Source of the DNA: Ophthalmolycus amberensis
Taxonomy: Eukaryota; Chordata; Actinopteri; Perciformes; Zoarcidae
Direction of reading: 5' to 3'
Assembly: GCA_024529925.1 (NCBI GenBank)
Contig: JAFEUB010000725.1
Location: forward strand, 621,501-685,500
DNA length: 64,000 nt
Shown: in pieces, positions 23,764-36,300 of the stretch
How the letters are laid out: the number at the start of each line of letters is the position of its first letter
Numbering within the stretch: position 1 is the stretch's first letter
Notes under the pieces: model-generated
The model's database searches: none
What the model was told of the DNA's origin: nothing
The model's input: the letters and a program-made list of their open reading frames with translations, nothing else
Translations under genes and position numbers: made by a program

Positions 23764-25163
23764 ACAGTCAGGTATTTGGACTGTGACACAATTTTTCTAA
23801 TTTTGCTTCTTTACATGACCAGTGGATTTGAAACTAATCAGTCAATATGTGGTTGAAGTGTCGACTTTCAGCTTTAATTTAATGGATAAAACTGAAATAT
23901 CACAATAACCGTTATGGAATTCCAGCTATTTTTACACATCCCCCACATTTTCAGAGGCTCAAAAGTAATTGGACAAACTAGCATGATTGTGAATATAATC
24001 GTTCTTTTTAATACTTGGAGGAAACTCCTTTGTGGTCAAAGATTGCCTGAAGTCTGGCTCCATAGACATCGCCAAACGCTGAGTTTCCTCCCATGAGATG
24101 CTTTTACAGAACTTTTACTGCAGCCTCCTTCAGCTGCTGCTGTTTGTGGGTCTTTCTGCCTTCAGTTTTATCTTAAGTGAGGTTGAGATCAGGTGACTGA
24201 CTCCCCCCATTGAAGAATATTCCATTCCTTTGCCTTGAGAAGCTCTTGGGTTGTGTTCACAGTATGTTTTAGGTCGTTATCCATCTGCACTATGAGGCGC
24301 CTTCCAATCAGTTTTGTAGCATTGGGCTGAATCTGAGCAGATAGTTTCGCTCTAAACACCTCAGAATCTATCCTGATGCTTCTATCAGCTGTGACATCAT
24401 CAATGAACACCAGTGACCCAGTTCCATTGGCAGCCATACATGCCCATCCAAAGCACTGCCTCCACCATGTTGGGCAGATGATGTGGTGTGTTTCAGATCA
24501 TGAGCCGTTCCTTTCCTTCTCCATCATTCTGGTACAAGTTCATCTTGGTTTCATCTCTCCAAAGAATCTTGTTCCCAAACTGGTCAGTCTTTGTCAGATG
24601 TTTTCTGCTAAAGTCTAATGGAGCTTCCCGGTGCATTCCTTCTTTTTAAGAATGTACCAAACTGTTTGTCAATCCTAATGTTTCTGCTCTCTGACTGATG
24701 GTTGAAGTGTTTTTAACCTAACAATGGCCTCCTTCACACCTTTTTGTTTCATGCTGAGAGTTACATTACATGACAGTCATTTAGCAGACACTTTTATCCA
24801 AAGCGACTTACAATTCAGATTCTATCACACTATAGACACAGCTACGGGAGCAATTTTGGGGTTAAGTGTCTTGCTCAAGGACACATCGACATGCGACTAG
24901 CGGAGCCGGGGATCAAACCGCCGATCCTCTGATTGAAGGACGACCCTGCTCACCACTTAGCCACCTGTCGCCTTTCCATGGACCAGCAACTGAAAGTTCA
25001 ACATTTTGAATCCTATTATCTGCCTCGTTTGTCATGAAATAGAGCCAGAAGCGACCACATCTGGCCATGAAACCGTTTGTCAGATAATTGTCCAATTACT
25101 CTTGAGCTTAAGAAAATGTGGGGACTGTAAAAATGGCTGTAATTCCATAACGGTTATTACCAT

Positions 25164-25164
<1 letters not shown>
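23764..25164 (-). mobile_element. Tc1-like DNA transposon remnant
   Basis: Inverted arms at 23902-23978 and 25082-25160 share AACCGTTATGGAATT and AGTAATTGGACA. Between them the minus strand encodes a Tc1/mariner transposase fragment (24189-24437) with VFIDDVTAD and the DDE-region motif VQMDNDLKHT, followed by AKEWNILQW. The rest of the transposase is degraded. A second repeat is inserted at about 24761-24975. The outer part of the right arm is missing and a 35-base C run stands in its place, so this copy cannot move. Confidence 0.85.
24761..24975 (+). repeat. Common teleost dispersed repeat inserted in the Tc1 copy
   Basis: It has the widespread fish motifs TTTAGCAGACACTTTTATCC, AAAGCGACTTACAA, TGTCTTGCTCAAGGACAC and GGAGCCGGGGATCAAACCGC in order, about 215 bp. 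It interrupts the decayed transposase sequence. No coding capacity is seen. Confidence 0.75.

Positions 25165-25199
<35 letters not shown>
25165..25199. repeat. Poly(C) run, 35 bases
   Basis: An uninterrupted run of C. Its true length in the genome may differ because such runs are error-prone in sequencing. Confidence 0.9.
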
Positions 25200-25200
<1 letters not shown>

Positions 25201-26124
25201 TGGAGCATGGTGACAGTAGTTGCACCGTGGTGTCGATAGATGGTGCTACAGTCCTTTATCTCAGTCTGAGCCATGGAAGAGGTGATGGTCTTCAAAGAGG
25301 AGAGAACCTGAGCCGGACAAGTCACAGCAACACCTCCCTTTGTTTACACTTCTCTTTGCTGCTCTGATACGTTTCATTTAGGAAGTTGGTATTTTCAGTT
25401 CTAATGACGATTAAAGTCTTTAAGTGTGTTGTGTTCGGGAGACGACCTGTACACTCTGTAACTTGAACTCATACATGTAATATTATTAACATGTGGGTCT
25501 GTTAGTGGTGGAAGGACCTCATTACTCAAGTAAAAGTGGCAATACTACAACATTTTGACTTAAGTCGAAGTACAGAATTATTATCAATAAAATATACGGA
25601 AAGTATCAAAAGCAAAGGTACTCCTGATGTTTGATTAAATTGTTTAGTTAAATGATTCTGGATAATTCTTTTTGATCCAATAGAATGTAAGAAGCATTCT
25701 AGAGTTGCAGTCAAGCCGAAGCCAATTGTAACTATTTAGTGTTTTTTATGTAAACCAGTGCATCGTGTTTGTTTGGTATGAAAGATGTTCCTCTCGATGA
25801 ATCCCCCCGTACAGCCCTGTGCCAAATCACTGTGTCCTGGCACATAATGCCCATATATTGCAACGCGGTAAAAAGACATTTCACAGAGGGTGTCCGAGTG
25901 ATTTTTACTCACACCCACATTTTTCCCACATTTCCCATCATGCAGTGCTGGTCTGAGTATTGTGTTAAGGCTGCTGTTATATGTACCAAAATGCAAATGT
26001 GTTTCTTTGTGTGTTAGTTTGAGATGTGTCTGTTTAGATCATTGTGCTTATTATTGTAATTGTTGTGCTAGTTTAACCATTAGTGAAGTAGCTGATATAT
26101 TTATTCAGGACAGTTTATTAAAGT
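25200..26124. other. Intergenic DNA
   Basis: No exon, RNA gene or repeat structure was recognised. Confidence 0.45.
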
Positions 26125-26620
26125 ATGGACTGCATATTATAAGTCATAATGACACTCAGAGGTTTATGGACTGCCGTTTCGAAGGCTGGAGTTCTGTGTT
26201 TTGGCCGTCGCCATCTTGGTTTTATGCAACCAGTGAATGGAAGTGACCATATTTGGAGTGAGGAGGAGTGACGTATGCCATATATGGTGCTGCCAGCATC
26301 CTGTCAATCACAGTAGCCCCGCCCTAAAGCATACTCTGCTTTATGGTCTATTTGACTCTAAATGGACCATAAGTTACGAAATGAACATCATGCTGTATTG
26401 AAGAAGACTTGAAACTAGAGACTGAGACCATAAACTCATAAACTCATATTTACAATGTTTACTGAGGTAATAAATCAAGAGAGAAGTAGAGTCACTTTCT
26501 CATAGACTTCTATACAACTGGAGGAGTCGCCCCCTGCTGGACATTAGAGAGAATGCAGCTTTAAGACACTTCTTTGGCTTCACTTGTCAGAACCGGAGGT
26601 TGCCGCCTGGATTTACACTA
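26125..26620 (+). repeat. Dispersed repeat family 1, copy upstream of wnt7
   Basis: This is the most complete copy of the family in the window. The blocks are in order: GGCCGTCGCCATCTTGG (about 26202), AGCCCCGCCCTAAAGCATAC (about 26313), ATCATGCTGTATTGAAGAAG, AATAAATCAAGAGAGAAGTA, GAGTCGCCCCCTG, then GGAGGTTGCCGCCTG. Confidence 0.8.
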
Positions 26621-26884
26621 AAACGAGTCTTTCATCTTTACATAGTGTATGTTCTAACGTGTGTTATGCCAGTATAATATGGTAGGGAATGAAAAGTGCA
26701 CACACTTGAGTGCAACAAAATTAAATGCACGCAGCCATGGTCTCGACCTGTAAGCGCAAGATCGCATCACGTGCCATGTGATCTGATGGGAGATGCAGGG
26801 TCCCAGAGCGTGCCAAGACAACAGGCAGTCAATGGGAGGGGCGTTCATTGTTGGGGGGGGGGGGGAGCTGGAGAGCTGGTTGTC

Positions 26885-27352
26885 TGTCAGACGTGAAGTG
26901 AGCGCGGAGAGAGCTCATGACCTGCGACATCTGACCGGCTCCTTGAACCCTCAGCTGGACGCAGGTCTGCCGCGCGGAGAGACCGATGAGCTGAGCGTGT
27001 ACCTGCAAGCTGCTCAGAGGCAGATCCTCCGCAGAACACGCCCTGACAGAAAAGGTAGACACACACACACACACACACACACACTCTCTCAAGCCGGATC
27101 ACTGAGGAGCTGAGCTGCGCACCTGGAAAACAACAGCCCCAATGCTCCACCGCAGGCTCGCACCGCCGGACTCCTACCACCAAATGAAATCGGGACGCGT
27201 TGATCACCACGGACTTTGGTTTGTCCCGAGGAGCTCTTTAATTCACGCGCGCGGCAGCTCGGAGCACCTGGACACCCCGCGGGACTCTGCGGAGGAATAG
27301 AGGCCGGTTTTGTTGCACCGAGCGGAGCGTCGCCTGCGGCCGAGCGAGCACC
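26885..27352 (+). promoter_or_regulatory. wnt7: wnt7 5' UTR / proximal promoter region
   Basis: A GC-rich stretch leads directly into the ATG at 27353, with no acceptor immediately before it, so exon 1 probably starts here. It contains a G run (26856-26866) and a (CA)n run (27059-27084). The transcription start was not located. Confidence 0.5.
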
Positions 27353-30300
27353 ATGAGTAGGAAGACGCGGCGCTGGATCTTCCACTTTTTCCTCTGCCTT
27401 GGAGTGTTGTATCTGAAGATCGGGTGAGTTATTGGGGGGGGGGGGGTGTCCTGCTGTGCATTCTCACACAGTTACGCTTCTGCAAATGCAGGAAAAAGAA
27501 AATATTTTAAGAACATTTGAGAAAAAAGTTCCCCCAAAAGTGAGAAGTAGGGGCCTTTCTGGCTTCGCTTCTCTTGCAATTCATCAACTGATTATTACAT
27601 TCATTTTGGTGGAGGTGTAGGAACGCAATGCAGTTCTATGCATGCGTGATGAGTCAGAGAAGTGTCTATAATGTCTCCAGAAGACAAAAGTCCGTCTTAA
27701 AACACCTGCAGAACCTGCACAGGGAAGAACAGCCACATTGTAACCTGTCACCTCCACCGCAGGGGTCTGTCCTCGGTGGTCGCACTGGGAGCGAGCATCA
27801 TCTGTAATAAGATCCCCGGCTTGGCCCCCCGTCAGAGGACGATCTGTCAGAGCCGACCCGACGCCATCATAGTGATCGGAGAGGGGGTTCAGATGGGGAT
27901 CAACGAGTGCCAGTTCCAGTTCAGACACGGACGCTGGAACTGCTCGGCCCTGGCGGAGAGGACGGTGTTCGGGAAAGAGCTCAAAGTGGGTATGTTGCAC
28001 TTTTGATTTAATTTCAGCCAGCTGTGCACCAAGAACAACACAAACCAAAAATAGAGCTATAATCGAATGTATTGTTCTCATATGACACGCACTGCTGTTG
28101 TTCTGTGTAATTACGGTGCGGTTGAGTATCAATATAAATATGACTACATTACTACAGCTGCTGTTTGGAAGGAGACAGCTACTAACTGCTTATTAAGCTG
28201 AGAGCTCCACTTCATCACTGAGCTCCATATTGTTGAAACATGTCATCCTCACAGTTACAGCGCCCACGAGATTGTTTTCAACCAAGTCAGTAGTTATTAC
28301 TGAGAATGTTTAATTACTGCATAACATAGTAATAAACACAGCATGTTTTCCTTGATGTCCTTGAGTCGTATGCTATCTTTACCTTTTAGGAAGTCGTAAA
28401 AAACACTTTTTAAAATTGCTATAATTTGTCAGAAGAAGAAGAAGAAAACAACCCAACAGGGCATTCCTCCCACGTTGACCTCTGACACTTTGACAAATGT
28501 CTGTAAGTCTGAGAGCTCAGACTCGGTGCATCTGCTCCCGGTGGGGAAAGAAAAAACAACCAAGCCACAGATTTTTCATCCCGTGTGTGGAACAAGGCTC
28601 GAGGCGATGTTCTCTCCAAAGAGAAGGACTGCGGAAATAATTGGGGAGAATCAGGTTTAACGCACTGGTGTTCAACTGTCGGTTCTATTAGTCCATTACA
28701 TTATAACGCCTGCAATGGTTGTACTGGATGACTCGGCTTGCTTTAATACGATGTGTTTCTGTTTGATGTGTGGATGAGCGTACACTGTGGCTCTGTGCAT
28801 GCAGTGATGAAGCCTCATTCATAACCTCTGATCGCTACCGTGACTACGTACTGTAACCGTCCATGCTCTCCTGCAGCTGGTAACACGCGGAGCTACATGC
28901 TCTTTATCTGCTCTCAGCTAAAGCTCCGTCATGTATGTTCATAAATCACCCCCCCCCCCTCCTCCTCCTCCTCCAAAAAAGAGCTTCAAGTTCAGACAAG
29001 TACTCTCTTCTAGGTTTACAAATCTTTACCTCCCGGTCCTGCAGCTTTGGCTGGGGATGTTTTATGTGGAATGATTTTAGACCACTACACTATTTTATAT
29101 TTTTTAACACATATCCTCAGATTTGAAATATAATTTCCACGTTTCCACGTCCAAATTCTACCCAAATTCAGATGAGGTTCCATGTCGGGTCCAGCTGCCC
29201 TGCACACAGTCTGTCTGACTCCATTGTTCTGTTTCAGCAGGCTGGAACACTGATAACTGACAAGAGCACATCAATTTGGGATTGCGCTTGGCAGCGATGC
29301 AGCGATGTACAGTATTTTGGCTTTAGGATCAAGAATGTTTCCCCTCACCCACCAAGTGAGCTCCATGAAGCAGCTCACTGTGGGCACTGGCTGCTCCTCT
29401 GCTGGCTGTGAGGGGTCAGTCATTGGATATCAGGAGGCCTCTGTTCAATTCTGAAAGATGATGGCATTTTCAGAGCATTGTTCTTGCATCTTATGCTCAT
29501 TCTTTTGAATGTTTTTTACATGTGCTCCGACAGGTATTATTTTAATTTTTATTAAAAAAAAAGAAAAAACACAGTTGACCTGAAGCGCTCAGATTTATGG
29601 AGTGGAAATCCATCCATGTAGGGAGGCACTGCATGCCTCTCAGATGCACCTCACATGTGCGACGGCGGTTTGGTAGTAGGCCATAAATGATGCCTAAACA
29701 TTTTTTATATTTTTATCAACCGCTCAATGGGCTAAAAAACAACATCTTTACCACTCAAATATATACTCGGCACATTGACTGTTAATTGGTGAATTTATTC
29801 AAATATAAAGTCTAGTTTGACTTTGATCATAACTCATCCCAAAGACAATGTCTTCTACTCCATTCCAAACTGCTCTGTTATATTTTCTGCATGATTCAGA
29901 GCTTCTTCCTGTATCTGCTGTAACTGAGCTTGATTGAGCAATTGGACTTGGCTCGTGTGCTTTATGATTTGCTCTGAGGCAGCTATGCCAGGTATGCGAG
30001 GAGTCTTCACAGTGCCTGAAATAGTGAATCCTGTTGTCGGCAATTGTGATTAAAATATGCATTTTTTTCTCTCTCTCTCCCAATCGCAGGCAGCAAGGAG
30101 GCCGCGTTCACCTACGCTATCATCGCAGCCGGGGTTGCCCACGCCGTCACCGCGGCCTGCACCCAGGGGAGCCTGAGCGGCTGCGGCTGCGACAAGGAGA
30201 AGCAGGGCTTCTACAACCAGGAGGAGGGCTGGAAGTGGGGCGGCTGCTCCGCGGACGTCCTCTACGGACTGGGGTTCTCCAAGGTGTTCGTGGACGCGCG

Positions 30301-33300
30301 GGAGATCAAGCAGAACGCCAGGACTCTCATGAATTTACACAACAACGAAGTGGGACGCAAGGTACGGCTCGTCTTATTCTGGAGTCTGACCTTTTGATTT
30401 ATCTGAACAGATCCAGAAATCCACTTTATTTCATTTTTCATCACGATAATCCAACAATAAGTAATTTACAGTAGATGGTTTTAGAAATATTAAAGGGATA
30501 TTTTTGGGTGGGGTTTTGTAGTCAGTGTTTGACTACAGTAGATGCAGTTTGGAGAACCAGCACAGGAGCAACGCATTGTACTGCTGTGGAGGTATTTTAG
30601 ACTTAAGTTGATGCTGTATTTAGAATATTCTATTATAGGACACACCATGGAGTCCAAGGTGCACCCTTCCCTTCTATCTCAGGCTTGGACATGGTGTCAG
30701 TCTGTCTCAGGGTTGATGCTAGGAATGCACCGGGCCAACTTATTCTCATCCAATACCTCAACTCAGGGTACCTGCCGGTACCGAGTATCTGTCCCTTTAG
30801 ACTGACGCTGGGAAATTATGAATCTCTTGCTGACCAAAAATGTCTTATATCACATTCTTCAATAAATGTCTTTTAGCTGACAGTGGCCAGCGGCATCTCA
30901 CCAGACAGGCTGGTCTCATCCAGCATTTGTAGCTATACCTTCGAAAAATAATCTGCCCCAATTCGTAGATATGCCACGAAACTACCACAAGTTCACACAC
31001 AGGGCGGGCGGTCCGACAAACAGTGACCTTTCAGCCAGGAGACCGCAGTTCGTTCCCCGTGTGAAACGTGAAGTCAAAGTTGATTTATTCGTCATGTAAC
31101 TTGCGTAATGTAGTCAATGCACTTCCGTAGTTATTTTCCCCAAACGACGACCTTTCCCCAAACTCAACCAAGTAGTTTTGTTGTCTAAACCTAACTAAGT
31201 AGTTTCCTGTGGAGACGGAGGTTCGACTTGAAAAGTCCGTATTAATGTAACGAGCGGAAATTGACACGTGTGGCTGGCTTTCGTAGGAAAATGCATGAAA
31301 AATAAGAAGTAACTTTTCGTGAGAGATATCATACTGTGTGAGGAAACATTGTACCAACCAATCAGACAAGAGCCCAGTATGTAACTGGTCATTGAGTAAT
31401 TTCACAGCAACATATTACAGCAGATATATGTGCAGAAATGTGCAGTAAATAATTATTATTAGGTAAATTGTGTCATTATCTCCGCTAGGCCTGTGGGCCA
31501 AACCTTACCTAGTCTGTTGTAGGCTACATTGGGGGCTTTGCCATGGCTGATAAACTGACATCGATTGAAAAATTTGGTGTCATTTTGAACCGAAGCATAT
31601 GCAGATTATTTCCAGACCCAATATGTGATGATCCACAAACGTTAGGCAGGATATGAGATGAATAAATCCCCGTTTTTGTTATTATGTTGAGTGCAATTCA
31701 AGAGGAAGATACCTGGTGGACTGAGTGCACGACTGACTGCACTTATTATTCAGCCCTGCTTTAGTCTGTACAAGTCAGTCTATATCATTTTCTCACTTTG
31801 GGGCATTTATCATTTTGTTATTAGACATTTGTTAATATACAAGGTTTACACATGGTTTGTTGATCAGCTGATGGGTAGAATTTTGGTCGGGGTCTGAGAT
31901 TGGCAGCACACTTGTTTCAATGACACAGTGAGAGAGTACAGCACCAGCGCAAGTGAGAGTTGCATGTCTAGAAATAAAGCCAAATCGGAGGCCAAAGAGG
32001 ACAAAGTGTGGTCAGATCCTACTGGTATTGAGAGAACACAAGTAATGTAGAGTCAAGAGGGAAACAGCGTCCGACAAGATGCACAGTGAGGTGAACCCAT
32101 GACCATATTAGAGTGCATTAGCTCGACTGATGTTGTTTGCTAGGGGACAGACAGAGCCAAATAACAGATCAATAAAAACTGCGGGACTGTCCACAGAATG
32201 GCCCCATAAGAAAGCAATATGTTGGAAAAACGTCCCAGCAGGAACATGCTAGATCAGTGGAAGACTGAGAAAGGCTTCTAAGCAGTGGTGTATAAAGTAC
32301 TCAAAAGCCATACTTGAGTAAAAGTAAAGATACCTTACTGGAAAACTACTCAAGTAAAAGTAAAAAGTCACCTATTAGAATACTACTTGAGTAAAAGTCT
32401 TAAAGTATCTGATATTTATTGTACTTAAGTACAAAAGTACTTAAGTATCAAAAGTAATTTTCTGATATTAAATGTACATCATAACCTGAACATTAAATGA
32501 ACATCATAACCTGTTCATTGAAAGTAAAAGTACAAGTAAATGCTGTTAATAAAAAAGCGAAGGGTCATAATTTTGAGAATTATGAAGTTTATTCTTTTAA
32601 GTGCTGTGGCTCCATGACCAAGGACATGGAGCTGTGTTGACAATAATTGGGTTGGCTGTGATCCATGCAGGAGCAACAATGTTCAACATAATATATTGTA
32701 CATAAGTATACTTTTGCATCTACTATGAACTTATCATCATAATTCTCCGAAAAGCAATATGACACTATGAAGGAGTTGTAACAGTGCGTTTATAAGTATG
32801 CTCATTCCGACTAGAGGATGTAGAGGGCCAATGCATAATATTATGTTCAGCAAAACATATCCACTTGATGCATCAGGTCAGTGTTTAGAGAAAGGACACC
32901 TGCCTTGTAAACTCCTATGGGCCTGATTTGAACACAATGGGAAAAGGTTTTGCTCAAGCTGAATCTGCAATTGGGCGACTGCTGCCATCATAACTCCATC
33001 TGATCATCCACAACATGACTCAAATATCAAAACATGATCAATACTAAAGCAACAACACAGTCATTACCGTATTTGAAACTGAAACATGTCCTGTTCATCT
33101 TCAAAATGGAGAATTCAGTCTCGCTCTTCTTGGGCTGAAGACTAGTCCTGCGATGCTAAATAGCCTTTCACAGGCCGCTGAGGCAGGTAGAGGTGTGTTC
33201 AGCGTCACAGACAGCTTGCGCACAGCTGCGAAGGATTCCCCGAATGCTGCGCTCTCGCGGCTCCTGTCAATCCGTGTATATAGCTACAGCTAACGTTAGC

Positions 33301-36300
33301 CAACAAGTGCTGCACAACTGTCAACACTTCCTCAGCTCACTAACTCGCTAGCGATCCACGGGTGTTGGTCTTCGTCACCACCGTAGTTTGTTGCGGGAGT
33401 AGCAGGTGCTTCCATTTCTGCTTCCATCATGAAATCAGTCATCGTAGAGTGGAATTCTACTCATGTAGTCGCCCGCTAGCTTATAGCATGTAGCATCCTG
33501 GGCATCACTGGGAATCAAAACACCGCGGCTTTGAGAGCACTTGTTTGCAATAGTGCATTAACGTGATTAACCAATGATTTAACTTGCTGCTAGGACCACT
33601 GATTCACCAAACCTGCTTGCTTGCAGTCTGTGTTCCACCACAGTCCCCGACGCTGGTCTCATGATTCATTTTGTTTCTAAAGATAGATTTGATTTTGTAG
33701 CGAGTAACGAAGGTTTCAGGGGAAATGTATCGGAGTAAAAGTATCGGTTTTCTTTGCAAAATGTAGTGAAGTAAAAGTAAAAGTAAATAGAAATATAAGT
33801 AGTAAAGTAAAGTACAGATACCCAAAAAAACTACTTAAGTACAGTAACGAAGTATTTCTACTTCGTTACTATACACCACTGCTTCTAAGAATAGCCAGGA
33901 TACTGTCCTCATCCTCGATAACTCAAAGTGTTACGACTTACCGGCTAAGGTCTGTAAATCTGCGCGGTATATATGAAGCTACAGCCTGTTAGCTTAGCTT
34001 AGCATAAAGACTGGTAACGGGGGAACAGCTATCCTGGCTCTCGTTGGACAAAACAAGCAATGTGAAGACCATACTTTGGACTCTGGGAAATTGTGATGAG
34101 CACTATTAAACCTTGGCTTACATTTGAATAATGAATTGATTCAGTCGAAAACAATACTCTTTAGAACTACTAGTTTAAGCTAACGAGGCTAGCATAACAG
34201 ATAACACGGTCAAAGCATATATAACAACCAAATCCCAGGTGCTGTCCATCTTGTCTCATTATCTGTTGATTCCTATAGAGAGGCGAAGTCCCGCCCCTTT
34301 CGGTGTCCTTATTTTGTCAAGAAAATTTGTATGGTAGTCAACGACGAAAGACCAATATTTTTTTTGATCCAGTGTGAATTCTGCCATGAATTACACATAC
34401 GATGTTGCTTCAATTTAAAAGATAATTTTGCAAGTTAAGAAAGTTGAAAATTGTCATAGGTTCGTGGTGGAACCATTTTGTTTTGTGTGAAATCGCTCAG
34501 TAAACTACATCTCTCCACACCAACATAGCCCTTACCGTGTCTTGCTAGCTGGCTGGCTGCCTCAGCTATATTCCAAGCTCACATGTTATGTGTTTCATCC
34601 AGCGACTGGTTTTATCAACCGTGAAGAGAAATAACGAGTAACACCCGTTGTTGGTGTGATCCCAGTACGAAAACACACTTCTAACTTCTAGTCACGTATT
34701 TTTACGGAAACAGTTTTATAACAAAATGTGACTTTCTTGACAAGCAAAATTATCTTTTGAATTGACAAACATCATGTGTGTCAGTTATGGCACAATTCAA
34801 ATGGGATTTAAAAAATGACTCGTCTCTCGCCGTTGACTATCATACATATTTATTTCTGAAAAAGATCCCATGGGGGGTCCACCGGAAGGGGCGGGGACTT
34901 CGCCTCTCTATTTCATTGCATAGATGCGTATGAGTGGTTTTAGAACTTACCGTAGATGCTGAAGCTGGGATGTTCCCGGTGATGTTTCAGTTGTTTTCTG
35001 TGTGAGAGCGTCAAAAGTATCTTCTATTGTTTCTATCCGTGAAAATTCCTCAATATGCATTACTTTGAGGACTATCCATGAAAATGTGTATTTGGAGGAC
35101 TGTGCTTGTAAACATTGAAAAGCTGAGAAGTGAAAATGCTTACAGAGATATCATGTTGTGCCAAAGTGACAGGTCGTGGTCCCATTCAGGAGGAAAGAGG
35201 AGAACTTCCATCTCTCTTTAGTCTTCGGGGCTTTATGTTTGAGGTCTGGCACCAGTCAGTGTGTGACACAGCGTGTGAATCTCTTAATATACATCTACTG
35301 AACTGATACCTCTGTAATTATTGTAGTAAGGCTTTCATGTTTAATTGGAGATGAGTGTGTGTGTGTGTGTGTCGCTGTGAGTGCCAACCTTTACATTTCT
35401 TGAGAAGAATAAACAAAAAGATGAAATAGAGTAAAAGGTGCCACGGGAGGCTTACAGGGGTTCTGTTAGGCAAACAGTGGCAGCTTGGTTGGCACTTCAC
35501 TTCACTGAACGCCATGAATCAAATGCTTGTCAGGTCTCGGGGGCATGACCACGCTAAGCCGTATGCATCCAGGGCTTTTGACAATTGCCCCGCGGGACTC
35601 CAGAGAGTCTGAGGCCACATCAGAGCGGAATGATTGAAAAGCAGGGTGAGGCTTTCGCTAACGCCGGCGAGGGTTCCCGCTCAGGGAGGAGGAGGGAGAA
35701 GGGTGAGCTGATGTCGCTCAGCCCGCGGCACACACAGAACACCGCGGCCGCTTCGCCAATCACACCGAAACGCCTCCACTCTAACTCTGGAAACAGGCCT
35801 TTCACCGCTGCCATCAGCTCGCTGTAACCGCCTCCATGTCTCCAGTCACCAAGAACTCGTGAACTAAGCCATGCTTCTGACTGGATTAATCGCCTCGTAC
35901 TGATTCATTCTGTTCTAATCCCATACAAAGAATAGTTTTGTGGTTACGCTGCCTGTTTCTCCATTGAGGTCCATAGTAAAGCAATGAATGATCTTTGAGG
36001 TTTAGGGCTCTTTAATTTGGTTTATATTACAAAGTATCCCATCTACTCTAGTTATTAAAACCAGATTAAAATAACAATGTAATGCAAAATAGCATGTGCA
36101 GCACAAATCAGTTATTGCTTTTCTAATTTAGAGGGACTTTATCACTTATTCCTCACAATTTTCCCAGGATGTTTCCTGAAAACTGGAGTGATGATTGTAT
36201 GTTTGCAGCAGGAACAACACAAACCTTAAGGTGCATGGGTTTGTTCAATTAAAAAAAAAAATCAGTTCGAAACGATCATTTTAAAAACATCCAGAGATTT

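Noticed and set aside
29668..29690. GGTAGTAGG near 29.67 kb as another let-7
   Set aside because: Only the seed-like core matches; the remaining mature sequence and a pairing arm are absent.
29855..30043. Minus-strand frame with QEEAL peptide, weakly like one at 42044-42226
   Set aside because: The similarity is confined to a few residues and may be chance or an unknown repeat; no family could be named.
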